Assembly: GCF_032062135.1 (NCBI RefSeq)
Contig: NC_092870.1
Location: 100,755 to 164,754, forward strand
DNA: 64,000 nt
Direction of reading: 5' to 3'
DNA from: Pyxicephalus adspersus
Lineage: Eukaryota > Chordata > Amphibia > Anura > Pyxicephalidae
Under the pieces are notes generated by a model, which did not search any database, had not been told where the DNA came from, and saw only the letters and a program-made list of their open reading frames with translations. Positions 1 to 46,326 of the stretch are shown here, piece after piece (position 1 is the stretch's first letter; every line of letters starts with the position of its first letter). A program made the position numbers and the translations under genes.

Positions 1-91
1 GCATCCGAGGATGAGAGCTGCCGAGAGCTGGGCGGGGTATTCAAATCAGCCGGGCGGAGCAACCGGCTAAAAACCTCTGGGGAGAACTATG
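1..91 (-). mobile_element. Fragment of the short CAGTG...CCCTG MITE family
   Basis: The segment ends in CTGGGGAGAACTATG, matching one end of the 150-170-bp MITEs at 7519 and 21536 (GGGGAGAACnCTG). The other end is cut by the window. It lies about 54 bp into OGT intron 14. Only one end can be compared, so confidence is moderate. Confidence 0.45.
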
Positions 92-144
92 CACACAGAT
101 GAAAATAAGGATTAATAAAAAATAGCTGCCCTTGTAGTCCTCAC

Positions 145-35258
<35,114 letters not shown>

Positions 35259-35600
35259 GTCCGCTTTTCTCCGGTCTTTCTCTGTTATCTGAAATGGCGC
35301 CGGGCTCTGAGGGCCGGAACTACATCCAGATAAAATAGTCCCGAAGTCACCGAGAACGATGCAGAGCTGCAAGCGGCCAGATAATCAAATCACACAGCCC
35401 TATGTACAGAATTAGCATCCAGAGAACGTCATAAACTCGCAAACGGAAAAATAATTCACAATGCAAACTGAGTGATTCGTATATAGAAATATACAAAATA
35501 TTCCTCTGCTCTGTGCAATGCGACAAACAAAGCAGAATGCGGATGCTCAGTAATAAAGGCGGGAAGGCGCCAGTGACCATATTTGTTTTGGGCACGTTAG
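35259..35600 (-). promoter_or_regulatory. OGT: OGT 5' UTR and promoter region
   Basis: This stretch lies upstream of the OGT start and is relatively CpG-rich. It has a CCGGAA ETS-type core near 35314, ATGGCGCC near 35294 and GGCGGGAAGGCGC near 35558. The start codon itself lies in CATGGCGGC, which fits the core of a YY1 element. There is no obvious TATA box. The transcription start is not visible and its position is inferred. Confidence 0.5.
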
Positions 35601-36214
35601 CCTAAAATTCAGTTGATAGCAGATTAACGTTTTATAATATATATTTTATATAAATGGAATGTGAGTGGCCTTCCTGTTCAAAACTATACTGTGATTTAAC
35701 CTTTTAGTAAAAAAAACATCTTACACTACTCTTATTTGGGTGCATCAAGAAACTCAGACATGTCTAGTACCTGAATGTATTTAGAAATGATGATGCAAAT
35801 AACACTATAGCCTGAAATGTGTCAGTGTGCAAAGTCAGAGCCCCGAGTTTAGGAGATTTTCTTTCACTTCCTGTTCATGACACATAGCTGAAATTGCTCC
35901 AAAATAAAGAAAACATATAAAAAAAATATATAATTGTCCCCAACAAACCTTATTTTTTTTATACGAATGTGCTGTACATTTTCCATTCCACACTTCCTCA
36001 TTTTATACATTTTGTGCTTTAAATGTCTTATTTCTCACCTCATCATTATGTATACTGTATATACTTTATGTATACTGTATACTCATTATGTATAGTGTGT
36101 TGCTCACTGTTTGGCTTGTGAAACAAGTGGATTTTAAATCAAGTGGAGTTAGAAAAAACAAGAGTCTGATATTGTGCATTTGGGAGTTGTGTTTGCTTGA
36201 CTGTCAGTTTTGTT

Positions 36215-36971
36215 TTAACCACCTGGGCGTTACACTGATGTCTAGATTTCTGTTCCAAAAGCGTTACACTGTTTTTCATGAAATTTTTTTTTTAAAATTA
36301 TAGACCTGTAACCCACAGAAATATGTCCGAACAGGGTTCTAGTAGATATCATGAATATAAAAAATGTTTGAAACACAATCCATGTAAAAAAAAAAATACT
36401 TTTAATAAAATTAAATAAAAGACACAAAAATCAGCTTAAACAAGAATACATAAATAAATGAAAAATACTGAAAATGCGATAATTCGGTATACTGTATAAT
36501 AATATATTTTTCTAAAACACCTCCCTAGTGTCTGTCACATACCAATAGACAAAACCACATAAATACATTTTCAATTATTTTGTATTGGATTGGATACAGG
36601 AGTTTGTATTCAATCCAATACAAAATTTGTTTGAATGAGTTTTAATTTGAATTTCCCGCACACGCGCCGACGTCATCATACACGCCGACGTACACGCTAC
36701 GGACGGAGAAGAAGCCGGCCGGCTTCTTCTTCTCCGCCGGCCAGCTTCTTCCCGGAGAGGGCACCCGACGCTGGAGGATGAGGCTGGAGATCGACGCTGG
36801 AGGACGACGCTGGAACACGACGCTAGATGATCGCAGCGGGACCGGGTAAGTGATCGATAAACCCGAACTTTTCTCACTGTATTTTCATACAGTGCGAAAA
36901 GTTCGGGGTTATCGATAATTGTAATTATTTTAAACCCGAACCTAGGTCGGGGTTATCGCTCAGGTGGTTAA
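36215..36971. mobile_element. TTAA MITE copy C inside the CR1 5' region
   Basis: TTAA at 36215-36218 is followed by CCACCTGGGCGTTACAC; the right end is TATCGCTCAGGTGG then TTAA at 36968-36971. It contains TTTGTATTCAATCCAATACA (36603 on), a GC-rich block with GAAGAAGCCGGCCGGCTTCT (palindrome near 36709), GGGTAAGTG at 36844, and an inverted pair CCCGAACTTTTCnCACTGTA / CAGTGnGAAAAGTTCGGG (36863-36915). Confidence 0.87.
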
Positions 36972-37241
36972 ACAGCTTTTTTCCTTGCTGACCTCTAAGG
37001 GGGAGTGGTCAAGGCTTCACAGGTGATTTAAGTTCCTGGGGCACTCATCTAGAGCTTGCTCATTGTTTGGCTTCTGAATCAAGTGGATTTTTAATCAAGT
37101 GGAGATGGAAAAAATAGGAGCCTGAAAACAAAAGGAGTTAAATCCTTATAGTAACCACAAACTGTAAGTAAACATTTATAATTCCTTGTAAACAAAAATT
37201 GTAACTGGGAAAATGAGTGGTACCAAGGTGGAGTCTGTCAC

Positions 37242-38063
37242 ATGTATACACAAATAGAGCGGCAGCTCTTAGGTGAATACTGCTGTGACAGATGTGAGCA
37301 AGTCGCCTTTCTGGTATCTCGCATTGGAGAGCTGGAGAAGCGCATTGCAACACTGAAATCACTGGATCACCTTGAGAGGGGTTTTCTGCTCACTGAGCAG
37401 GCAGTTATTGGCTTAGATGTGGAGGGTGGAGAGGTTAATCAGGATGAGCATGTAGGTAGTTGAGTTACTGTAACTAGAGGAAGTGGTAGGGGCATCCAGA
37501 AAAGGAAGGCCAGCCCTGTGTTTGAGCACCCCAACATGTTTGCAAAGTTATGTGAAGATGCGCAGGTGGCAGACCCAGTGGTGGCAACTCTAGATGTTAC
37601 TGCTATCCCTAACAGCCGGGAGAGCAGCACATCCAGTAGTGGTGGGGAGGGAAACGCAGGAAGGAAAAGACAATTGGTAGTCATGGGGGATTCTATCATC
37701 AGGAGGACACATAGAATAGTTTGTGGCCCGTATCCCTTCAACCCAATGGTTTGCTGTCTCCCTGGTGCCAGGGTTCAGCATGTGGTGGACCGAGTGGACA
37801 AACTACTGGGAGGGGCTGGACAGGACCCAGCTGTCTTGGTCCATGTTGGAACCAATGCCAATATAGATGGAAGATGGAGGATCCTTAAAAATCAGTTTAG
37901 GGAACTAGGTTTCAAGCTGAAGAAAAGGACCTCCAAGGCTATATTTTCTGGAATATTGCCTGTGCCATGCGCAACACAGGAAAGGCCGAGGGAGCTTAGG
38001 CAGCTAAACGCATGGCTTAAGTCCTGGTGTAGGAGGGAAGGGTTTGGGTTCATAGAGCACTGA
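37242..38063 (+). pseudogene. CR1 ORF1 with SGNH/GDSL esterase domain
   Basis: The first part (37242-37463) has CDRCEQVAFLVSRIGELEKR, a Cys pair and short coiled coil. The second (37518-38063) carries VVMGDSIIRR, the nucleophile block of SGNH esterases, then CCLPGARV and LVHVGTNA, matching blocks II and III (the Asn of GTN). The region matches the ORF1 esterase known from CR1 LINEs. A frame change separates the two parts. Confidence 0.8.
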
Positions 38064-39331
38064 GCTGACTTTTCATTGGGGTACAACCTGTATGCCAGAG
38101 TTGGTTTGCACCTAAATGAAAGGGGGTCTGCTGTGCTAGGGGAATGGTGGAAGGATATTTAAACTAGGACAGAGGGGGGTGGGACAGTCAAATAAGGCGG
38201 CAGAAAGGTTAGTCAGGGGTCAGACACTAGTGGAGGGTGGATTGGGGATAGTTGGGGGGAGGATTATGGATAATTTTAGGGAGCTTCCTATGTTACAAAC
38301 AAACATTGGATTGTGCTGTACTAGTTGTACTGAAAAACAAAATATTTGGCAAGCAATGATGGTAAAAGCAGCAATGGTTTAAAGAGCCTGTTCACCAATG
38401 CTAGAAGTCTAGCAAACAAGATAGGGGAGTTGGAAGCCTTAATGAGTGAGGAGAAATATGACTCCTGGCTTTGTTGAATCCTGAATCCTGGCTTTGTTCT
38501 TCGCATGACTAGGCTGTCAATGTTCCTGGGTATACTCTCCTTCGTAAAGACCGAGTCAAACGAAAGGGTGGTGGTGTCTGTCTGTATGTCAGAAGTGATC
38601 TAAAAGTGAATGTGAAGAAAAGAAATTGTGGATGGAACAAGCGATGAGGTTGAGGCATTATGGGTGAAGTTCAATGTGGGGTTGAATAGCACACAATTAT
38701 TTATTGGAGTCTGCTATAGGCCCCCCAGTGCTAAGGAAGAAATAGAAAATCAACTACTAGCACAGATAGAAAAAGCAGCAAAGAGTGGAAGTGTTTTAAT
38801 CATGGGAGATTTCAACTATTCTGACATTGACTGGAGTAATGGCACTACAGGAACAGCAAAGGGATGAAATTTGTGAATTTAATACAAGATAATTTTATGG
38901 TACAATTTATAGAAGCCCCAACTAGAAATTATACTCTGCTGGACCTAGTTCTTTCTAACAATGCAGAGCTTATAACAATTGTGCAAATAAAAGAGAATCT
39001 GGGTAGCAGTGACCATAATATATTTAGTTTAATGTAAGCTGTAAACAGGAAGCAAAAACAGGAAAGATAAAAACATTTAATTTTAAGAGAGAACATTTTC
39101 AATTATTAAGGGCGGCTTTCTGTGACTTGGACTGGGAGACAATATTGTCCTCACAGAACAGAAGGGAATGTTTCAACTCTGTTCTACAAAAGCAAACTGA
39201 AAAATTTATTCCAATGGGTAATAAGTTTAAGAGTTCAAAATGAAAACCTATGTGGCTCACAGCTGATGTTAAAAAAGCCATAAAGAACAAGAAAAGGGCA
39301 TTCCCAAAATATATAAATGAAGGATCACCTT

Positions 39332-39401
39332 ATTAATATTATTATTAAACAGGATTTATATAGCGCCAACATATTACGCAGCGCTGTTCATTAAATAGGT
39401 T
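39332..39401. repeat. 70-bp insertion in CR1 copy 1
   Basis: CR1 copy 2 reads straight through this point (complement of 48190-48215). Copy 1 has ATTAATATTATTATTAAACA then a block containing AGCGCCAACATATTACGCAG. This is the inverted 9729-type repeat. Confidence 0.85.
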
Positions 39402-40490
39402 CATCATTTGAAACCTATAAAGAATATAACAAAAAATGTAAAAAGGAGAAAAAATGTGCAAAACTTCAAAACAATTGACCGATTGCAAAGGAAAGTAAGG
39501 CAAACCCCCAAAAAATTTTCAAATATGTATTAATAGCAAAAAGATCAGATCTGAGCATGTAGGCCCCTTAAAGGATGTCGCTGGGTTGGTAAACCGGGGA
39601 TAAAGACAAGGCAGATTTACAAAACACTCTTTTTTTAGCTATGTGTACACAAAGGAAAATGGCAGAGCCCAAATCAAAGTCCAAATTCATAATAGCAATG
39701 TCACTGTCTTAAATGAGTCACAATGATATAAAATGGATATGACTGAGAAACAGCTGGGAAAAATGTAAGGTTGACAAAGCACCAGGACCTGATGACATCA
39801 TTTCTAAATCCATGTCTAAATTTTAGAGACTCTTTAGTCACTGGCAAGGTACCGATGGATTGGCATAAGGCAATTGTGCTTCAAAAAGGGAGCAAAGTCA
39901 TTACCAGGTAACTACAGACCCATTAGTTTAACGTCCATAGTTGGAAAGGTCTTGGAGACTTTGATAAAGAACCACATAGAGGAGTTTCTGCTAGAAAATA
40001 ATTTTATAAGTGATAGTCACCATGGCTTCAAGAAAGACAGAAGTTGTCAAACAAATGTACTCTCTTTTTTGAGGAAGTAAACAGGTAGACAGTGAAATAG
40101 CAGTTGATATAGTGTGCTTGAACTTTGCTAAAGCATTTGACACTGTACCCCACAGATGGTTAATATGCAAGTTAGCGTCGATAGGTTTAGAAAAGTCAAT
40201 CTGTAAATGGATAGAGAACTGGCTTAAAGATAGGATCCAGAGAGTTGTAATTAATGATTCATACTCTGAATAGTCTTAAGGTTATTAGTGGTATATCCCA
40301 GGGTTCAGTGTTGGGACCTTTACTGTTAAACATCTTTATAAATTATATAGAGTTTGGGGTTAAAAGTACCATTTCTGTGTTTGCAGATGGCACCAAAACT
40401 ATGTAATGGAATCAAGTCCATACAGGATGTCTATAATCTACAAGCAGACCTGGATGTATTGTTTGATTGGGCAGCCATGTGGTAAATTAC

Positions 40491-41432
40491 ATTTTTTTTT
40501 ATTAATAAATTTATTAATTATTGGACAATTTTATGCCTAATAATTATATGCCTACAATGTAAAATAAATTTCCATGCAAAAAATTCTAATGCTTTTTGCA
40601 TAGAAATAGGGACTGTAAGGAACTTACCCGTCCTGCGAGCCCGCGGCTGTCCTGGGGATCCCAGCCACGGAGGGAGACACCGCTGTAGCAGGCAGCATGG
40701 CCGAGGCTGCTGCTCTGCTCGCAGTGTGTCCCTCTCTGCAGGCGGAGGGATCCATCCTGGCCAAACTACTGTTCAGCCAGACGGCATCCCTTCGGACGTG
40801 GTTACTGAAAGTCCTGCTCTCAGCACTCCTTTGCATGTGCAAAGTACTGCACGTCCTAGGGGTGCTGTGGGAAGAGGTGCGCATGCTACCGTGCGTCCCT
40901 CTTGTACCCCCCGAGGGCGTGGCACTCGGCTGCCTCGCCGCGGGACATAGTTAGTTTGAATTCCCTGCGGCCAATCGGCCACAGGGGATCCAGTTAGTCT
41001 CCTATCAGACGGTGCCAGGTGGCGCAAGGTCATTGGTCACTCTGGCCATTTAAGGAGAGCCTGTCCTGCACACCATTGCCCGCTATAAGCCTCTGTGAAC
41101 ACAGTGTGCTTGGGTGCATCCTTGTGTTGGTTTAAATTTATCTCCTTTTGTCATCTCCATAGCGACCTGGTCTGAAGCTGATTATGCTTGAACTCTGCCT
41201 GCCCTGACCTCGGATTGTTAATGACCATTCTGCCTGCTGCCAGCCCTGACCTTGGATTGTTCTTGACCTGTCTTTGCCTTACCCTCTTGCACTTTGCTTA
41301 TTTGGACTTAACCCTTGTTGTGCTTTATGACATTTATTAAAGCCTGATTGAAGGATATCTGGAGTTGGTTGTGGTTTGTGTGCCCAGACGCATTACAGGG
41401 ACATAATTAGAATGCTGGGGGTGGTTAAAGCA
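40491..41432. mobile_element. TTAA MITE fragment interrupted by a solo LTR
   Basis: TGCCTACAATGTAAAATAAA and ATTTCCATGCAAAAAATTCT on the left, and ATAATTAGAATGCTGGGGG plus TTAA (about 41429-41432) on the right, form the inverted 5' part of copy A (5584-5690). The LTR at 40614-41397 splits it. Confidence 0.8.
40614..41397 (+). mobile_element. Solo LTR (784 bp) with GGGAC duplication
   Basis: It begins TGTAAGGAACTTACC and ends ACGCATTACA. GGGAC flanks it on both sides (40609-40613 and 41398-41402). An ATTAAAG poly(A)-type signal lies near 41336. The internal region is absent, so it is a recombined solo LTR, probably of a Ty3/gypsy element. Open frames here (40624-41033) are not genes. Confidence 0.88.
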
Positions 41433-41434
41433 GT

Positions 41435-41522
41435 TCTCTATCCATTTACAGATTGACATTTCTAAACCTAATGACCCCAACTTGCATATCAACAGTCTGT
41501 GAGGTACTGTGTCAAATGCTTG
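41435..41522 (-). mobile_element. CR1 copy 2, RT fragment
   Basis: The minus strand encodes [20 protein letters not shown], matching CR1 copy 1 at 40130-40215. It appears to be the 3' part of the CR1 at 48106-48932, separated by the chromovirus. Confidence 0.8.
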
Positions 41523-43310
41523 TGGGGAAACTTGGCGTGGAAGACTGGGAGCCGTAGGGCCGTAGCCTTCAGGGCCGTAGCCTTTCCAATGCACCAGATA
41601 TTGCAATGATCCCCGGATAAGTATTGAGTCCAAAATCTGTTGTACTTCATCTTCTTCTTCTGAAGCAGCAGGGACAGGTCCAGGGGGTATAATCTTCTTA
41701 GAGAACCTATCGAGAATAACCGGTTTAAGGAGTGAAACGTGAAAGGAATTATGGGTTTTTAGAGAAGGAGGCAGTTTCAACTTGTACATGACTGGAATAA
41801 TCTGAGACAGGATGGGAAAAGGACCAATGAAACGTGGAGCCAACTTGGGAGATGGCATCCGTAACTGAATATTTTAAGTAGAAAGCCAGACCTTATCACC
41901 AGAGGAAAACTGAGGTGCCGGGGATCTTTTCTTGTCAGCCCATTTCTTGTAGCGTAGAGGGGAGCACTTTAAAGTCCAAGCTGCTGAAAGTGGTCAACAG
42001 TAGCAGCTGCAGCTGGAACATCAGACAGTGTGGGGACAGGAGCTGGGAGCTTGGGGTGATGGCTGGAGACAATTAAGAAAGGGCTGTGACCTGTGGACTC
42101 ATTGGAGCTATTGTTGTGAGCCAAGTCAGCCCAAGGCAATAGGTCAGATCAATTCCTTTGCTGCGAGTTGATGTACATGCGGAGAAACTGTTCCAGGGAT
42201 TGGTTGGTCCGCTCTGTTTGCCCGTTAGACTGGGGGTGGTAGGCCGAGGAGAAGTCCAGTTTGATGTCCAACAGGCAACAAAGGGCTCACCAGAAGCGAG
42301 AAGTGAACTGCACTTCACGGTCCGACACTATGTGTAATGGGTAATCCATGCAGACGGATGACTTCCTTGAGGAAGATTTTAGCCAAAGTGGAAGCAGTAG
42401 GAAGACCAGGAAGGGGAATAAAATTGACCATTTCAGAAAATCTATCTACCACAACCCATATTGTGGTGAACCCATTAGAAGACGGGAAATCAGTTATAAA
42501 ATCCATGGAGATAAGAGTCAATGGTAGTTCGGGGGTTAGAAGTGGCTGCTAAGGACCGGAGGGTGATCTGCAAGGCACCTTGTGCCGAGCACACTCAGTG
42601 CAAGCAGCCACAAAGTCACAGACATCCTGCTTCAAATTTGGCCACCAATATTTACGATTGATGAAGTCTAAAGTTCTGTGTTGCCCGTGGTGACCAGCAA
42701 CCTTGGAAGCATGCCCCCATTGAAGGACTGCAGGGCACTGGCTCTTTTTCACAAATGATTTCCTGGGGGGAATTTGGTCCAGCCGGACTGGAGCCATTAG
42801 CATGATTCGAGCAGGGTCGATAACAAAGGTGGGTTCTGTTTCTGGGTCTTCCTTTTCAAAGGAGCAGAAAGGGCATCAGCTTTATTATTTTTGGAACCTG
42901 GACGATTTGTGAATGAAATCAAACTGGGCGAAGAAGAGTGCCCACCAGGCTTGATGAGGATTCAAGCGTTGTGCTGACTGTAAATACTGTAGGTTCTTGT
43001 GGTCAGTGTAGATGGTTACAGGATGCCGAGCTCCCTCTAGTAAGTGGCGCCATTCCTCTAAGGCGAGTTTGACCGCAAAAAGCTTGCAGTCTCCGAGGGA
43101 GTAGTTCCTCTCAGCAGGCGAGAACTTCTTAGAGAAGAAACCACAGGACCTCAGCTTACCTGCCGCATTCTTCTGGGAAAGAACTGCGCCCACTCCAACA
43201 GAGGAAGCGTCCACCTCTAAAAAGAAGGGCTGAGAGGTGTCAGGGCGAACCAGGGCAGGCTCTGATGCAAAGGCCTTCTTCAATAAGAAGGCCTTTAGGC
43301 CAGTGGCGCA
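41523..43310 (-). pseudogene. Ty3/gypsy chromovirus pol, 3' half
   Basis: From 5' to 3' on the minus strand: RNase H (42885-43283, [33 protein letters not shown]), integrase zinc region (42549-42803, HHGQHRTLDFI...CTECARHK), integrase core (42315-42521, SMDFITDFPSS and VVVDRFSEM; then a broken frame with the [13 protein letters not shown] region near 42190-42230) and chromodomain (41523-41700, [20 protein letters not shown]). The chromodomain is cut at its end by the CR1 junction. Confidence 0.9.
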
Positions 43311-43968
43311 AACCTTTATTTAGGCGAGTAGGAACAACAACTCCTCTTTAACCCTTTATATGTTAAATACCTTCCCTACATCAATTTATGGCTAAGGTAT
43401 ATAGATGATATTTTCCTTATTTGGTCAGGCCCTGAAAATCTGTTGAATGATTTTTCAACAATCTACAAATAAATATATTTAATCTCAAATTTACCAAGTC
43501 ATCTAGTAAAACCAAGATACCATTTTTGGATACTTGCCTTTATATCTCTGAGGAACAAACTGTGAGGACTTCTCTCTATAGAAAAGGAACGGCAGGCAAT
43601 ACAATCCTGCAATATCACAGTGCTCATCTAGAGCCCCTCAAAAGAAGCATACCCACCAGTCAATACATCAGACTAAGATGAAACTGCACTACTTAAGTAG
43701 ATTTTGAGTTGGAGGCCAAAGGTTTACAAAACCGCTTATTGAATAGAGGGTATAGTGGGAACATCCTTAAAGCATACTATATTGCTAAGAAAAAAAATGG
43801 AGTATGGCTAATAAAGGAGAAAAAACACATCATCCCAGACACTCTAGTCAGGATGATAATGACATACAACAACCAACATAAATAAATTTTGAATATTTTA
43901 AAGAAACACTGGCACATTTTGAGAACTCATGTGTCTAAATTTCTCCAACCATTCCCTTCAATTACTTT
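43311..43968 (+). pseudogene. Penelope-like RT fragment
   Basis: The plus strand codes, with stops, for WLRYIDDIFLIWSGPENLLN (about 43390-43450), the RT catalytic YIDD of Penelope elements, then IPFLDTCLYISEE and FYRKGTAGN-like text. It sits between chromovirus pol and piggyBac copy 2, in the opposite orientation to the Penelope element at 50-63 kb. Confidence 0.8.
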
Positions 43969-46326
43969 TAGAATCTTATGATTAACTCCCAAGTATAATA
44001 ATTATATTTATTTATATATTATAATCATAAATTATATTATAATAATTATAAATCCTAATTATAAAAAATAATGAAATAATAGACCACAACAATGTAATTA
44101 TTTAAAAAAAAAAACTTATTAAAAATTTCTCACTGAAATTTTCCAAACAAGGGAGCAATAATATTGATAAATAATAATAAAATAAATATTATTATTACTA
44201 TAAATAAAATTAAATGCAGATTTTAGAAAAAAAAATATTTACATTTTTAGTAGACATCCGGGGTGTGGTAGATTTTGAAGCAGGGTGCTGCACAAAGTCC
44301 AACATCACAGTCAGGACAGTAGAACCTGGTTTCCTTGCGTTTCTTCTTTCCTCTGTCATCGGTCTTTGAGCAACAAACCACGCACATCTTTGTAGGTGCT
44401 GCCTTTCTCTGGGTTGGTGGGATGTATTCAATGAAGTGACGACCGGTCAGGCGTCCTGGGTTGACAAGGGTGGAAGCACGACGTCCAGGTCTATTCATAG
44501 CCACTGATGGTGTTTGGTGGTTTTTGACTATGGATTTGGAAACCTGCAAAATGAAGTCTGAATGATTCACAGGCCTCTGACAATTTTTTCTGTGCGGAGA
44601 ATGTAGGCATTCCATAGGCACTGCTCAACAAGATGCCTGAAGATTTTTTTGTAGTACTTCCTTTGCTGTTTCCACATCACAGGGTAGAATGTCATGGCTT
44701 GGTCTCCTCTGTCGACACCTCCCATGGTGTTGTTGTAGTCAGTCACCACCTGTGGCTTCATCACTTCTTTCCCACGTTTTGTGTTTACCAGAACGGTGGA
44801 GGCATCATGGACAGTACTCATCAGGCACACATCTTTCTTGTCACGCCATCTCAGGGCCATCATCTTGCCTTTCTGCCAGGCAACGATTTCTCCTGTCTTC
44901 AGCTTCCCTTTTGCATACAGTGATGGCAGGTTGCGCCGGTTAGCCCTAATGATTCCATAGGCATCTGTTCTGTGTTGCAGAAGGAACTCGTAAAGCTCAG
45001 GAGAGGTGTAGAAATTGTCAGTTGTTACACAATAGCCCTGATCTAGCAATGGCTCAATGAGGGATAGCACTGAAGATGTTGCTAATCCATAATGGCTGTA
45101 TCTAGGGTCTAACTTTGTCTCTTTTCCAGTGTACAGTACTGTGATCCAGATGAGGATTCGCACAGCATATACGTTTTCATGCCAAATCATGCCCTCTTTG
45201 ACGCAATGCACTGCACCCAGCTGAGCCTCCCCTTGTAAGCCATTAGACTTTCGTCAATGCTGATATCTCTTTCTGGCACATAGGTTTGCTGGAAATTTTG
45301 TAGAATCATCTGAGACTCTTCTCAAATTTTCTTGCAGGTACTTTATTATATCTTTATATTATGAGGGAAAAGCGGTATTCTGGCATGACTGTGCCAAAGA
45401 ATGGAGTGGCAATCATTTTATTCTTGGACCAGTAGCTCTTCTGCACAGGTTTGCCCAGAACTCCCTGCAGGATCACCAAGCCCAAAAACAGCCAAATGTC
45501 ATCCTTGGTCACAGGTTCCCACTTTCTGCTTCTTTCAAACCTCAGGTGGGGAGCACCTTGTTATTGTCCAGCGTACCTGCATAAAACAAAATAAAAAATG
45601 TATTTTAGGATATGTTTGTATAGTGTGGTGAAGGTTGCAAGTAATATGTTAACAAACACAGAGCAGCATACATGTTTGCGTAAAAAAAAATTAGCAAAAA
45701 ATTTCAAAAAGTTAGCAAACACAAGAGCGGCTTACCTGTTTGTCTCGGCAACAATGGTATGGCATCAAGCATGGCATCAAGGTCTATAGGACACCATGTG
45801 CGCACAGCACTGACCTCAGGTTCAGAATCGTCGCTCAGTTCACTTTCTCTGTCTGATGACAAATTTCCTTGTGAATCACTTTCGCTCGATTCCACAAGGG
45901 ACTCCAAATCACTATCGCTGCTTTCAAATTCCTCCAAAACAGTGCTTGCGCCAGCGAGATGCCTTTTGGATGCCATGTGGTCTCCAGCAATCAGTCAGGA
46001 ACAATCAAGCCTTTTTTGTGTCATGTTACCCTACTGGTTTTGCTTGTTTACTTGTCTCTGTATATTTGAAAAAATTTAATAAAAACATTTTGAAAAAAAA
46101 AAAAAAAAGCAGATGGAGATGTCACATTCTCTGAGTGTTGCGAGCAGCTATAGTAAATTCCGGGGTGGATGCCAGCGGGAAATCGCTGCTCGCATCACCA
46201 TCACCAGTTAGATCTGATGCACCATGCAGAAATCCTGCATGGTGCATCACATCTAACTGATAATAGCACAGCGGCGTGGCCGGGACCCGGGCGGCATTTA
46301 AAAGCAGATTACTCGGCTATCGCTGG
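43969..46326 (-). mobile_element. piggyBac transposon, copy 2 (both ends truncated)
   Basis: The same family as copy 1, inverted. The C-terminal Cys region is at 44247-44621, the core at 44567-45211 with YCVTTDNFYTS and DYNNTMGGVDRGDQ, the intron at 45577-45735 (donor GTAAGC, acceptor TTATGCAG), and the N-terminus MASKRHLAGASTVL at 45976. About 70 bp is missing near 45330 against copy 1. The terminal repeats and TTAA sites are absent. Confidence 0.9.

Larger units (their letters stand above)
36105..40490 (+). mobile_element. CR1-type LINE, copy 1, with esterase ORF1
   Basis: The order is a 5' region, ORF1, ORF2 endonuclease and RT. The phrase TGCTCAnTGTTTGGCTTnTG occurs at both 36105 and 37055, so the 5' region has two monomers. 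ORF1 is at 37242-38063. ORF2 endonuclease includes FTNARSLANKIGELE and GVCYRPP...IMGDFN (38390-38860). RT includes RPISLTSIVGKVLE (39900), [18 protein letters not shown] (40115) and SVFADGTK (40380), where the YADD-type motif is degraded. Frames are broken repeatedly. The 3' end runs into a MITE near 40490. Confidence 0.88.

Noticed and set aside
40624..41033. GC-rich frames on both strands that look like a small gene
   Set aside because: They lie wholly inside the solo LTR with its GGGAC duplication, and no frame matches a known protein.
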